A DNA stretch of 64,000 bases, taken from contig NC_084462.1 in the NCBI RefSeq assembly GCF_027409185.1, positions 157,653,490 through 157,717,489 on the forward strand, given 5' to 3'. Made by a program: the position numbers and the translations under genes. Below are positions 1 through 11,849 of this stretch, one piece after another (within the stretch, counting starts at the first letter, position 1; the number at the start of each line of letters is the position of its first letter). Below the pieces are notes generated by a model, which did not search any database, was not told where the DNA came from, and saw only the letters and a list, made by a program, of their open reading frames with translations. This DNA comes from Cynocephalus volans (Eukaryota > Chordata > Mammalia > Dermoptera > Cynocephalidae).

Positions 1-1290
1 TTGCCTTTTCTGTCCCCCATGACTGCACCCTCCCACCCTCTCCTTTCCAGACACGTGGGTTTTATTTTTAACCAAAGTTTACAAGCAGGATCTGGAAAAG
101 CCAGTTTGTGGAAGAAGTTCCAGCACTTGCTGGCTTCCTCCCCAACAGCGGGAGGGTGAATAGCTTGGGCCAGTCCTTGGCGAGGCAGGAGACCTGCCCA
201 GCAGGTGTGGGTGAAGGGCAGCGGGCCTGGGGACCAACACGGCCCAGCCATCCTTGGCCAGCTGTAGGACTGGAAAGGGGCCCGGGCTGGCCCTGGCTGC
301 TCTGGGGAGGAGAGGGTGCCCCATAGCAGGGGCGGAGGAAGGAGAGGAACCTTCTGGGTTTTTCTGACATCACCTCCCCAGCAGGGGCTGATTGGCCCAG
401 GGCTTCCCTCTCCCCTGGGGAAGTCTCTGGGCAGAGTGGCCCAATGCCCTGGTATTGCAGGCCAGGCTTCTGTCCCTCTCTGGCACCAGGAAGAGGGCAG
501 GCAAGGCCAGGTTACCCAATAGGCAGATTAAGCGTGTACTTAGGGCACTGGCAGCAAAAGGGCATCAACACAGTGTTTTGGTTTTGCTTTTTTAAAGGGC
601 TAATATTTAGTACTTCAAAAATAGCAAGGAAGTAGTCATCCTGGGGGAAATCAGAATTTTGTCGGACTTCCTCATGCTTATTTTAAGGTTTAGGGTGTTT
701 TGAGTTTATATGTGGGTGAGCGGGGGAGGTGCACCTTAATCTCTCAGCTCTTAAGGCTGCTAAAGGTCTTAATGCAGCTCAGGGTAAATCAAGGATCAGA
801 AAGGAGGTGGGGAGAGTGGGGTGTTGACGGGGAGGCAGCACGTGGCCTTAGTGCTGCCTCAGCCACAGCTATAGCCCTGGGAGGGCGAGGCCTTCTGGAG
901 AGAAGGGGCACTGCATGATGATGAAAGGAAAGCTGGCCTAGCCCAGCCACAGCATGCAGGCTGCCTGCGCCGGCATGAAGCTGTGAGTTAGTGTGGGGGG
1001 AGCAAGTGGAGGACCATTCCAAGCCCCAGAACCAGGCCTGGCAGCCTGAAACTCCCACACCAGGGCCAGAGCTGGGATCGATCACTCTGGAAATGGTAAG
1101 GCTCTTGGCCAGAAGTGGCCAAAGACAGTGGTCACTTCCATTTCCTGGAAGATGGTTGCAGGGACAGTGCTCAATCCTCTGAGTCTCCGGAGGTGGGGCA
1201 GGGACTGGCTGCCTCTTCTCCCATAGTCTCCTACAATGGAGCATATTTCTCCCAACCTGACCGCCTGCTTGCCCCAACCAGGCACTCTAC
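1..1290. other. Intergenic sequence, no gene seen
   Basis: GC-moderate, non-repetitive mammalian DNA. The open frames here are short, overlap one another on both strands and show no recognisable domain, so none is called. I recognise no repeat or RNA gene. Confidence 0.6.
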
Positions 1291-1294
1291 AGCC

Positions 1295-1475
1295 CTTGCC
1301 ACACACTGCCTCATTTTAACCCTCATACTGCCTGAGATATGGTCACACTCTCCCCATTCCACAGGTGGGAAAATGATAGGCTCAGAGATATTAAGCACCT
1401 GCTAAAGAACACACGGCTGGCAAGCGGCAGGGCTGGGATAAAAGCCCAGTTGTCTTACTCTGCCCAGCATGCTTT
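1295..1475 (-). repeat. MIR SINE relic
   Basis: Reads as the reverse complement of MIR: a 'cattccacaggtgggaaaat' block, then 'ctcagagatattaagcacct' and a degenerate 'cacggctggcaagcggcagg' block. This is the usual order of the tRNA-derived MIR core. Divergence is high, as expected for this ancient family. Confidence 0.7.
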
Positions 1476-2404
1476 ACTCAGAGACCACAGGTCTCACCTC
1501 TCCTCCAGCCCTCGGGGGGGACAAAGCTATAAGCTCTCCCCATTTACCCTTCTCTGGCCCAGCCATGCACCTTCCAACTTCTACTGGGGCCAGGTGCACT
1601 GTGGAGCCTCCAGCATTCATTATGGGTGAGGAGACAGACAAGCACCCCAGAACCAAGACCAGCTACATGATATTCAGGGCCCAAGGCAAAATCAAAATGC
1701 AAGGCCCCTAGTTCGAAAGTACTAAGAATGTCAAAACAGTGACAGCAGAACACTAAACCATCTCTTTTGAATGTGGGCCCGGTACGATGGCAGGGTCTAC
1801 ACTCATGAAGCCAGTCCTCCCCAGAACCCACACCATCCCTGAAACAAACTCCTCCCTTACCTAGGCAATCACACACCCCAGACATAAGACAAGTGGATTT
1901 GGTTTCCAGGGCCCCAAGAGTATGGGCCTTGGGCAGCAAATCCTCCTCTGACCTGGAGGTCCTGCCACCATCCTCAGGTGCTCACGACTCTCACTTCTCA
2001 TCTCCAGGTCACATCAACACGTAACCAGGGGCTGCCCAGAGCCCCTGACAACCTACAGTCAGTCCAGAACATGCTGACTTTGATGGGGTGCTGCTGTGGG
2101 CCCTGAGGACATCTGACGGTGCTGCTTATGGAGCAGAGGAGAGAGGGGGCCTCTCTACCTTCCTTTTCTTTGACGAACTAATCCTGACACCTCCTCCATG
2201 ACCCATTCATTCCTTGACCATTGCCAGAGACAACCTCTTTCCTCCTCTGACCAACACTGCTGAGCATCTCAGCAGTGCACTGAGGCTCGAGGACTTGCAC
2301 TAGTAACTTCATTCTAGAACAGTGCCAGGCCCCTGCTAGGAGCTCCGGCGATGTTTGTAGACGTGGTAGAAGTAGCTGCTGTATAATGAGTGTCACCTGG
2401 TACC
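1476..2404. other. Intergenic sequence, nothing recognised
   Basis: No gene-like frame, RNA or identifiable repeat. A homopolymer-rich spot near 1510-1520 is the only local oddity. Confidence 0.5.
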
Positions 2405-2592
2405 AGGCTTTGAGCTGGGCACACCTGCCCACATATGTGATCTCACTTAATCCTTACCACAGCCTGGCAAGGTCAGCATCACTGCCCCTTAGGGCCTAGG
2501 AGGAGGCTGAGGCTCTCAGAGTAACACGCAGAAGGTTCTACACCTACCGAGTAGAATGAAGAGGCCAAGGTCTGGTCCCAAAGTCTTCACCT
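2405..2592 (-). repeat. MIR SINE relic
   Basis: Degenerate reverse-oriented MIR. 'gatctcacttaatccttacc' is followed by a remnant of the 'gaggctgaggctctcagag' block. The 3' part is too eroded to place exactly. Confidence 0.55.
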
Positions 2593-2789
2593 CTACCATA
2601 AGCTGCTCCTACGGCCACCTGCAAGGAGCTCTGTCTGACCCAGGAGAGAGCCCGTAGCTCGATAAACACTACAGAAAAGGCCTGAGGTGGCTCTACCGGC
2701 CTCCGCCCTCACCCCCATGCTTCCTTCCTCTGCTCCCCGAGTAAGGGGGGTGCCCAATTCTGTCCAGGGTGAATCCTCCACCTGTGCCC

Positions 2790-2898
2790 ATTTTCCTGGT
2801 GGGAGAATAAAGGACAGAGGGACAGGGCAAGTAAGTGGAAGAGCTAGGATTGAAACCCAGGCATTCTGGCCCCAGAATCCATGCTCTTGGCCTCTACA
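2790..2898 (-). repeat. MIR SINE relic
   Basis: Reverse-oriented MIR core: 'gacagggcaagtaagtggaa', then 'gctaggattgaaacccaggc' and 'atgctcttggcc'. It abuts a second MIR of opposite orientation. Confidence 0.65.
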
Positions 2899-2904
2899 CA
2901 TCTC

Positions 2905-3235
2905 TGGAGGCACCTTGCCTGGGTTCGAATCCTGGTGCACCAGCAACAAACATCACGTTAGCTGTGTAACCTTGGGCAAGCTACTTAACCTCTCTGTGTC
3001 TGTGTTCCTTCATCTATAAAATGTAAAATATAACCACCTATTATTTGTAGGGTTGTGGTGTGGACTGGGGGGCTTAGTATATGAGGGTACTTCAAAAAGT
3101 TAGTGGAAAAATAAAATTAAAAGATAATATGAATCTTTTCACAAACTTTTTGAAGTACCCTCCTACGTAAGGTGCTAAAGGTGTCTGGCACTGTGTAAAT
3201 GGCCGCTATTGTTACTATTATGACGCTCCAGTACC
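2905..3235 (+). repeat. MIR SINE relic, split by a mariner-type MITE
   Basis: Forward MIR with the A/B-box-like start ('cctgggttcgaatcctggtg'), the core ('aaccttgggcaagctactta', 'catctataaaatg') and the tail ('gtgtctggcactgtgtaaat'). An 82-bp palindromic element interrupts it between core and tail. Confidence 0.75.
3082..3163. mobile_element. Mariner-type MITE with 27-28-bp inverted repeats
   Basis: A short non-autonomous DNA element. The left end (3083-3110, beginning GAGGGTACTTCAAAAAGTT) is matched by the inverted right end (3136-3162, ending AACTTTTTGAAGTACCCTC) with few mismatches. Only about 25 bp separate the arms. TA dinucleotides flank both ends (3080-3081 and 3164-3165), the target duplication expected of Tc1/mariner transposases. 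There is no coding capacity. It sits inside a MIR, so it inserted after that MIR. The exact family name needs a library search. Confidence 0.75.
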
Positions 3236-3299
3236 CTACACTGCCTCTCCTGGCTGTCTCCTCCCCTCTTCAAGGCTGCCACTATGTTAATTAGCATCC

Positions 3300-4560
3300 C
3301 CCTTCTAGTACATTCACCCTCTCCTCCTCGACTATCCCTTTCCCTATTAAACACGCTTAAGTCTCTTTAAACTTGCATCAAAGAAACTCTCCCCTGGCGG
3401 CCAGATGCTCTCCTTTCCTTCAAAGCCAAGACACTAGGACAAGCAGGGTCTTCTGCTGTTCCCACACCTCACCCACCACCCCCTCACCACACCATATCTT
3501 AGCTTCTGCCCCCTCCATTCTGCAGATGCTTCTCTGGCTAAGGTCTCCAGGGACCTCCCTATTGCCAAATCCAAGGGACACCTTACTGGCCTTATGAGCC
3601 TCGATCTCATCCCAGCACTCGACCCCATCTATGACCCCAACCTGCAGGTCTCCCTAGGCAGGCAGGACACTACTTCTTGTAACTGTCCTTCCATCTGTCC
3701 TGCCACTCGCTCTCCTCCCCCCCCCCCACCTGCCCCAGCCCTGGAAGGTTGGGAGCACTAGCTCCAGCTCTCCATCTTGTCTTCTCATGCTGCCCACTTT
3801 CTTTCCAGGGACCTCATCCAAACTCACACCCCCAACTTCCACCCACAAAGAGGATGCTGCCTCTCATCTCCTGCCCAGACCTGTCTGGAAAGTCCAGGCC
3901 TGCATGTCTACCTGCTTACCTGTCATCTCCCCCCTGGTGGTCTGTGACACCTAAGGCCAGCATCCAGAGCAGGCAGAGCCTTGCTGCATTCTCTGGGCAC
4001 CCAGGCTGAGAGATAACCCTGCCTCCTTTCTCCTTCTGCCTCACCCTATGTATCTGGGCAGCAGGGCACCCTGGGGCACCACGGCCCTTCCTCAGTCAGC
4101 CTCCTCACCATTGGTCTGGACTACTGCAACCACCTCCCAGCTGGTCTCCCACCCTTGCTTTTCCTTCCCCTCTGATCCAGTCCTCACGCTGCTGCCAGAA
4201 AGATCAATGACAAATCAGTGTCCCTCCTTGCTCATAATATCCTCCAATGGTTCTTTGTGATTAACTCCAAGCCCCTCAGTTTAGCCCAGAGGTTTTGCTT
4301 GCTGGTCCTGCCTCGCCTCTCCCCACCCTCCAGCCAAACCAAACTCACTCCTTGCCCTGAGACGCTCGCTCTCATGCCTCCCAGCCTACTTCTACCAGGA
4401 GCCCCTTCCTCTCCTCTGTCCCCTTCCTTTACAGGACCCCTTCTGGAAGAGGTCTTTGCCAGTGCCCCCACCTGTGCTCCTGTGGCTCCACGGTCATGGT
4501 ATTTATCACCAGTGCTGTTGTTGTCTTTCCTGTCCCCTGCCAGCACTGAGAGTCATAGTG
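3300..4560 (+). repeat. LINE-2 (L2/CR1-type) relic, degenerate
   Basis: Pyrimidine-rich blocks resemble the 3' half of L2. Around 3560-3610 there is a decayed reverse-transcriptase-like stretch ('LPNPRDTLLALMSLDLIPAL' in translation). Around 4200-4300 there is the block before the L2 3' end ('tcctccaatggttctttgtg', 'aactccaagcccctcag'). No frame survives. Boundaries are approximate. Confidence 0.55.
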
Positions 4561-4584
4561 GCAGAGGTATAGCTGAGCCAAGCA

Positions 4585-4785
4585 GGAATAAGTGTAGCAA
4601 GAATAGCTGTCATTCATTGAAAGCTCATGAGCCTGGATCGTGCTGACACTTGACATGCACTATCTGTTTTAATTCTTCCAACAGCCTCCGGAGGGGGTAT
4701 TCTTATTTCACAGGGAGGACCCAGACACAGAGCGATCACGTAATCTGCCCAGAGTTAATAACAGAGTCAGGATTTGAACCCAAAC
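4585..4785 (-). repeat. MIR SINE relic
   Basis: Reverse-oriented MIR: 'tattcttatttcacaggga', 'cacgtaatctgcccagagtt', then 'gtcaggatttgaacccaaac', in the expected order. Confidence 0.7.
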
Positions 4786-5925
4786 ATGAACCGGTCAATG
4801 TGTGTTGGTGAATACAAGTTTTCACTGAGACATCCACCTCTGATGAGCCTTGAAGAAGGAGGGGAGTGATGGGAGGGCAAGAGGAGAAGGGAGCAACGTT
4901 TCAGGCAGAGCAACAGCCTGGGCTGCATGCTCATCCTCTGCCATCCTGAGGGCACAGGAGCCGTGCTCCAGGCACTCAGCCTCAATATGCAAGAGACAGT
5001 CCTGAGAGGAAGCCACGCCACTGGCAGCAGGTGGGACAGGAGATGAAGGGATAAGGAGGCTGCAGGCTCTGACTCAGCTGGTTCCCAGGGAGAAGGGCTT
5101 GACCTGGACCATGCACAATAAAAAAAAAAAGAAGGCAAAGGCTGTCAGGGAGGCCCTCCCTGCCCCCAGGGTGCTGGAGGCAGCGCTATGGCTGGCAGAC
5201 ACCTGCTGACGCCCTTCTGCCTCCCTCTGGGGGCAAGGCTGAGGTCGGGTAGGAGTTACAAGATAAGGGGCTGTCTCTGGGCTGATGAGCTGTGGGGGCT
5301 GGCTCCCTGTCCCAGGGCCATCCTGCCTTTCTTCCAGCCCGTCAGGTTATCACACTTGCCCTGCTGGCCTGCTTCCTGGCAAGTGGCCTGGCCAGGCATT
5401 TTAACCCCAGGTGAGGCAGAGAACCTCACAGCATCTTCTCCTTTGGGCTTCCCAGCTCTCTCCCTTTCTGTTCTGCCTTAGGAAGCTCCTAGATGCCTCT
5501 CTCACACCCCTGACACCATCCTACTTCCAGAGGTTCCCCACTAGAGTGGGCATGTTGGCAGCTCCCCAGCTCAGGGATCAGTTGCCACCAGCTCTGGTCC
5601 AAGCAGCTCCAGGCAGTCAAGGGGGGAAGTTTATGGGAGGTGGTCACATGACTGTCTGGGCTGAGACCCAGGGGCACCAAGTTAATTCCTTTGCACGTGG
5701 CCCCTGCATTCCAGAGCCACCTCTCCCAGAACTGGCCATCAGCATCACCCCAGGCACCCCCATCCACCTGAACCTGTTCTCACTGTCTATGGCCCTGGGC
5801 TTTCAAGTGCTCCCTCCTCCTCCCAGCAAAAACACCAGACCCCCCTGGAAGGGTTTGTGTTGGTGAAGAGTGGGGGGTTGGGGGTGAACATCCTTCAGAG
5901 GTGAGAGGAGCAGTGAAGCCAGGCA
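4786..5925. other. Intergenic sequence, nothing recognised
   Basis: Mixed GC content with several short chance frames. No repeat, RNA or gene is recognisable. Confidence 0.5.
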
Positions 5926-5929
5926 GGGG

Positions 5930-6000
5930 CTAGTTATTGACCACTGTGTCTTAGCTGCCTCTGTAAAATGGGCATAACAATAGTAGCTCCTATGAATGAG
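5930..6000 (+). repeat. MIR fragment
   Basis: Short forward MIR core fragment ('gctgcctctgtaaaatgggc' followed by 'ataacaatagtagctcctat'). Confidence 0.5.
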
Positions 6001-6696
6001 TATTTTCCTGTCAAAGGATAATAGCCACAATCAGCCTCAAAGATTTGCCATAATAAAGGAGAAGTTGTATAGGACATCAGGTCCAAAGCTCACGTTCAAT
6101 ACTTTCCCTCCTCTTTTCTTTCAGCTGCAGCTTCCCAGTCTGTCACCTAGGGGTGCAATTCTGACAGCTTCACTGAGCTGTTGTGGGTGGTGGGAGAGCA
6201 ATGCATCTCTTGGTGAGGAAGGTTCTGGATGCTGCAGGGGATACCTGGCCTCCATGGTCACTGCTCAACCCCACCTCTTCCCCGCCATTCCTCCCAGAAA
6301 ATACCCAAGCCACACAGGGTCTTGCTTAGGGAGCCCAACTCGGCAAAACAATGTGGGTGCCAGGAGCCTATGAAGAATAAGAGCTAATCCTTGGCTGTGG
6401 GGTCAGGGGCATCCAGTCCGCACTCCAGACCCACACTGGGGCTCTCTCTGACCCAAGTCCAGTTTTTGTCCTGGACCTTTCTTCCTGTCTTTAGATTGGC
6501 TTCAGGTCCACCTCCAGAAGACATATATATATATCGTCTAGATCGAAGCTTCTTTGTGCATCTAATAGAGCTGAAACTATACACAAAATAACAGTGCTCT
6601 TCTCGATGGAGAGGAACTGAAGATTTGGAATGGAAAGGAGGCTGACTTTTCACTGAGTATGTTTTTACGCTCTTTGATTTTTTCTCTTTTACCATT
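6001..6696. other. Intergenic sequence, nothing recognised
   Basis: No gene or clear repeat. A short (AT)n run lies near 6522-6534. Confidence 0.45.
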
Positions 6697-6902
6697 TATA
6701 TGTAATACCTTTTTTTTTTTTTTTTTTTTAAAAGATGACCGGTAAGGGGATCTTAACCCTTGACTTGGTGTTGTCAGCACCACACTCAGCCAGTGAGCGA
6801 ACCGGCCATCCGTATATGGGATCCGAACCCGGGGCCTTGGTGTTATCAGCACCGCACTCTCCCGAGTGAGCCACGGGCCGGCGCATATATGTAATACCTT
6901 TT
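6697..6902 (-). mobile_element. Dimeric tRNA-derived SINE, CYN-like, with target-site duplication
   Basis: On the minus strand two tRNA-like monomers run in tandem and end in an A-rich tail (the T run at 6711-6729 on the plus strand). Each monomer carries a GGCCGG start and a 'gtgctgayaacaccaag' anticodon-arm-like segment, as in tRNA-Ile. The first monomer keeps a good pol III B box (GGTTCGGATCC, 6819-6829); the second is degenerate. A perfect 17-bp direct repeat beginning TATATGTAATACC flanks the insertion at 6697-6713 and 6886-6902. Dimeric tRNA-Ile SINEs are known from colugos (CYN family). The family assignment is from memory; the structure and duplication are read directly. Confidence 0.85.
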
Positions 6903-7740
6903 AAAAAATTAAAATACTTCTCGGGTGGAGAGATGGTGGAGGACTTTGCTTGCCGTACTCAGGAATTTGGACTTTATTCTGTAGGCAACAGGAAGCCAAG
7001 GGAGGTTTCAAAGCCAGGATGTGACATGCTCAGATGTGTAAAAGGATGGACTCTGCTCCAGAGCCATGCCCTGAAGTGGGCAGACACCGAAGCCAACAGG
7101 AGGTCAGTTGGAGGCTGGGACACTTCTCTCAAGTCTAAACCGGAGACCCACAATTATGGTTCATGTGTAGAGGTAAGCTTTCCTGGTTCCAACTCCAAGA
7201 CTGGCACGCACACTGTCATACCTGGTGGATGCACACCTGTGACCCCCCACCCAGCTAGGTCCGACGGTTAATAGGCCACTGTTTCCCATTAAAACAAGCA
7301 AGATTGCCAGGGAAGACACTGGCTAGTGAGGCTGATGCTGCCCATACTTTAGAAATATACCTTAGAAATTAGAACTACCATCTGCTTCCTGCCCACCTCT
7401 CTGTTCCATCAAAACTGAGACAGAGGTGGGCTCATTCTTTAAGTGTGGGGGTAGGAGGCAGCTGAGAAAGACTTCAGAAGAACAGCCTTGCCCCAGAATC
7501 CCTGATTGGAAATATTGCTTGGACAGCACCACTGTGTGCACCCAGAAAAAATGCCCTTGCCTAGGGGTTTCCTGACTGCCCCTAGTGTAGATAGCCTTGC
7601 TGATGGGCATTGGTGAGGCTCACATTAAGACTCAGGAAGATGCAGACAGGGCTGAGGGATGAGGCTCACCCTCTGAGCCTCAATTTCCTGGACCCTGCAG
7701 GTCAGAAGCCAGAGCCCTCCGCATGGAGCAGCATGGCAGT
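6903..7740. other. Intergenic sequence, nothing recognised
   Basis: No gene-like frame and no repeat I can name. The segment just after the SINE ('ggactttattctgtaggcaa') may be an eroded MIR or L2 piece. Confidence 0.4.
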
Positions 7741-7744
7741 CAGG

Positions 7745-7925
7745 GAAGAGTCCAGACTCTAGGCTAACCTGGGCTTGAACTGCAGTGGGTCTGGGTGGCC
7801 TTGCTTATTTAAACTCTCTGAGCTTGCCTGGGTCATCATACCTTCCTCACAGGCTGGTCTCAAGCTCAGACGGTGCAGTGCACATCTACCTGGCACCTTG
7901 TGCAGCACCTGGCATGTCACTAGAC
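7745..7925 (+). repeat. MIR SINE relic
   Basis: Forward MIR: 'aacctgggcttgaactgcag', then a degenerate core ending 'tgcctgggtcatcatacctt' and 'cctcacaggctg', and the tail ('cagcacctggcatg'). Confidence 0.55.
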
Positions 7926-8439
7926 TCCTTCAGTTCCCTCTTCAGCAGGCGGAGAGACAGCCAGGCAGAGGTAGGTGACAGAGAGACAGCAGAAACACCC
8001 CAAGCTCAAAGGAAGGAGGGAGTCCCAGTTGTCTCTCTCCCTACTCCTTCCCCGCATGCCCAGATGGTCGCTTCCTGTTGGTTTGAAGTCAATTGTTATC
8101 TGTCTTTAAACCTTCAGAAGTTTCTAATCAGCAAAGGGGAAGGTGGTGTGAAGGTCCACAGATCAAAGGTTAGGAAAAGACTCTACCAGTTCAGGCCCAC
8201 CTGACATTTATAGTCAGAAATCTAGAAACTTCTCTGAACATCCCTTTCCCCAAAACATACGGCTGCAAAAGAGAGCAAGGGACAATGCTTATTCCCAGTC
8301 CTCTAAGAGTTAGTAAAAATGATGAACCCCACCCCACCAGGTACTCACTCTTCTGCCCACCTCATCATCACCCCTTCTCATAGAAGAAAGCTCTAGTTAA
8401 GCCAAGAATTCTTAAAATGTTTTTTAAATGTCGATTATA

Positions 8440-8565
8440 GCTGTTCCCTAACAGACTCTGCAACTGTGTGACCACAGGCAAGTTATTTCACCTTTCTGTG
8501 CCTTTGTATCCTCATCTTTACAAGATGGATGGATTAGACCTGGGTTCTAACCTCAAGTTCTGTGG
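8440..8565 (+). repeat. MIR SINE relic
   Basis: Forward MIR core: 'gcaactgtgtgaccacaggc', 'aagttatttcacctttctgt', 'cctcatctttacaagatgg'. Confidence 0.65.
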
Positions 8566-11500
8566 ACGGGCTTTAGATATGCATGAACCCCTTTAAAAAT
8601 TGAGTAATGTTGGTTGTATCCCAGAAAGGAGCTGGGTGGCAGAGGGGCCATTTGTAGAAAACAGGCATTACGGTTGTACTGTATTCCCTTTTGCATCTTT
8701 TGAATTTCAAGCCAAAGGAACGTATTACCTGCTCAAACATAAGTAGATAAAATGTATATTAAAAAGGAAAGAAAATGTATGCAAATCCATGTGTATATAA
8801 GTACCTCTACTTTCTTGGGGAGGATCCATAATTTTTATTAGATTTTTCTAAGATGTTTCTGACCCCAGAAAGGTTTAGAAAACATTTCACTGGGTGACCT
8901 TAAGGGTCATTCTCAGTTCCAACTTTTTTGATCTGATGAAGTGTAAGAGAAAACAGAAGTGCATTTCAGTACTCACTACGTAAGCAAGTCTGAACTGGAA
9001 GCACATGAAAATGCACCTACAATCCTATATTTAGGATTTGCTTGATATGGTGAGTGTCTTCACTAGCGGGTCTTCTATGATGCTGCCTTCAGAGATCAAG
9101 GTCATAAAATGACCCCCATCAGCCTGTTCTCCCCATCAGCCTATTCTGTTGTACTAAGTCCTCATTGTCCTACCCCCATGCCCACTTAAAGAAACATGCA
9201 GATTGGATTAGCTACACAGATGACGCATGTAAACAAATACAGTATCGATTTTTAAACAAATACAGTACGGCCACTTTGGCTCTGATGAGGAAGGGAGTGA
9301 GAAGGATGGGAAATGGGGGGTAGGGAGATCCTAGGTGAAGTGAAGATGAGTGGAGTCTAGGCTCGTCCAGAGATCTGGGTCTGAATCTCAGAAACCCACA
9401 AGAATCCTCACATGCCAGAGAGGAAAATTGCTTCCCAGGTGTCCCACGTGCAAAGCTCCAGGGAAAGAGAATCTATATGAGGGATCAAAGCAAGACTGGT
9501 TAAGGCAACCAGACTAGGAACTGAATGGGTCAGAGCAAAGAGAAAGGTCACATGATTCCAAAAAAAAAAAAAAAAAAAAGGGAGAGCCACCATTTAACAA
9601 ATGGCCCCTGGCTATGGTAAACTTTAATTAACTGCACCATTATAATTCACTTCCAGCCTGAGTTCCACTCCAGCCGCTCCCTCCCTGCCTCCTCTCCCCC
9701 AAGTCTCTTCAAGTCAGTCTTCCTTAGTGAAACCAAACCAATCCAGCCTTTGCTGGATGCCTCCTTATTAGAGCTACTGCTTCTCCAGCTAATAATAGCA
9801 CCCAGCAACAAGAAGGGTGAGAAAACAATCCCATTCTCAGCTCTTAATGACAGGCCCCTTTTTCTACCTATGTGCACTAGTAATCTAGGGTCTTGTAATC
9901 CTACAAGTTCCTGAACATAATACCATAGCAATGAAGAAGACAGTTGCAGGCTGGCAGGAGCAGATGTGCACTCAGAGGCAGATAACATGGCCCACTCCCA
10001 GTTGGAACTACCAGACACTACTCATGGGTCCACACCCAGACAGGTAATCCACGCATTTAAGTTCACATACACAGTTCAATGCTGTGGCCACACCTGCCGT
10101 TCCTTCATTCAATGGTGGTTAAATCACACCCTTAACACTCCCTCTGTAGTCTCATGCTCTTGAGCTTTACCCATTTTAATAGTATGTGCATTGCGAGTGG
10201 GAGGTGCAAGCACCTTAGAGGATCTTCCAGGCGAAATATGCTTGGTTTTTATTAATGAGATTACAAGAAAAGCCAACCCAGACCTTTAAGTGAAATGTGT
10301 GATTGGTAGCCAGGCAAGAATGGGTTTTAGAATTAACTCTACCTACAGTCTGCCATGCATTCTCACTCCAAGTTAATTACCCCTGAGAATGAAAATGGGT
10401 TTCATGACTCATAAGCACCAATACAACACTTGGCAGCAGATGAAAATGGAAGGACACATTTGCAGGAAGCTGACAGGAATATCTATTTATATGTAGGGAG
10501 ATTCTTAAAGAGGTGAGACAGGCACCTCCCATGTACCAGGATTAAGAGGCTGCACCAGATCCATCAATATTACCACTTATCCCCACCCCCAAACACACAC
10601 ACACACAGTCCTGGTTTCCACCACTTCAGTGATGGTAGTGGTAAAGCTGGAAGAGAAACTAAAAGGGTGTTATTAACAGCAAGTCCCAACACCAACCCAA
10701 CCTCCACACCGGTGTTTTGGGCTAACCGGTGATTTGTCTATTCCCAAACGTGCCTGCACCCATACCCACCTCCCTACGCTGGGGTAGGGGCGCGGAGTTT
10801 CTTCACATATTCCCCCAGCCACAGTGGGGACTGTCAGGCCCAACTCGACCCTCCCAGGAATGGGGTGTGGCCAGGAATGAAGTTCAGATAGGATCACAAG
10901 GCTTTGTTTTGCTTCCTCTCTCCTGTTTTCTACTCTTCTGCTATTTGCCTCCCAGGAAAGTACAAGGTTCACACCGAGTTTGTTTGCCTTCCCCTAGCTC
11001 TGGGGGGCAGAGGGACTCCAGTCTAGTCTCAGCCCAGGGGGCTCTGAGCTCTAAAGGGAATTACAGTCCCCCGTCCTCTTCCTCATCCCTCTGCACCCCA
11101 CACATGCTGCCAAAAAGTTGATTAGATGAACTGCATTTCTTCACCAGTGAGAATGGATTTGATTTGGCGTCGTAATCCTTTGCTTCAGCAACTTTGTTTG
11201 GGTTCCCCTCCCCTTCCCCATCCCCAAAACCCTCTCTGACCAACCATATGTTCTGCCTTTAGAAATACTTATTAAAAAGAGAGGAAAGAGAAAAACGTGT
11301 AATGAGGTGAAAACTACTTTTGTACCACTTCAGCTGGAATCTGCTGGAGACTATCCTAAGGACATGCACACACTCCTTGCCGCACCCACTGACAGCTCCC
11401 AGCTCTGTGGCATTCTTGTGTTAAATGTGCAGTAACAGTGATTTCTGCCATACTGAAGAGGCAAAGCACCCTAGCTTTTTTCTAGAATTTCAAGTCACAG

Positions 11501-11849
11501 CTGCATTGAGTAACAGCCTATACTCAATGGCCACAGGGTAAGGGACCAAAGATCATTTCTGACAGTCCCATTTGCAGCTGCGCCCTGCATGTGGGGGAAG
11601 GGGTGGTGAAATAAGACATGCTGAAGAGTAAACAGAAATCGCTTAGTCAGCAACTGTAGCCTCCCCAAGAGGTGAATGTAAATAGCCTGGTACTGGGGGG
11701 GAGGGGCAGCCAGGCAGCACAGGGCCTTCCTCACATGCCAGCTCTGAGGGTTTGCAAGGCACTAACATTTGTGTTTTACTGGGAGGTATGGAAGGTGTCC
11801 CCTACATTGGAGTTGTGTGGTCTTAGCCCTAGAAAGACAAACTTGCTGA
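8566..11849. other. Repeat-poor sequence 3' of IRF2BPL
   Basis: About 3.3 kb with no young mobile element and no gene-like frame. A poly(A) run lies at 9560-9579. The part at 10180-10500 is balanced in composition, free of recognisable repeats and rich in TAAT-type motifs ('attaatgagattacaagaaa', 'ccaagttaattacccctgag'). It is a reasonable candidate for a conserved non-coding element, but conservation cannot be judged from one sequence. Confidence 0.4.
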
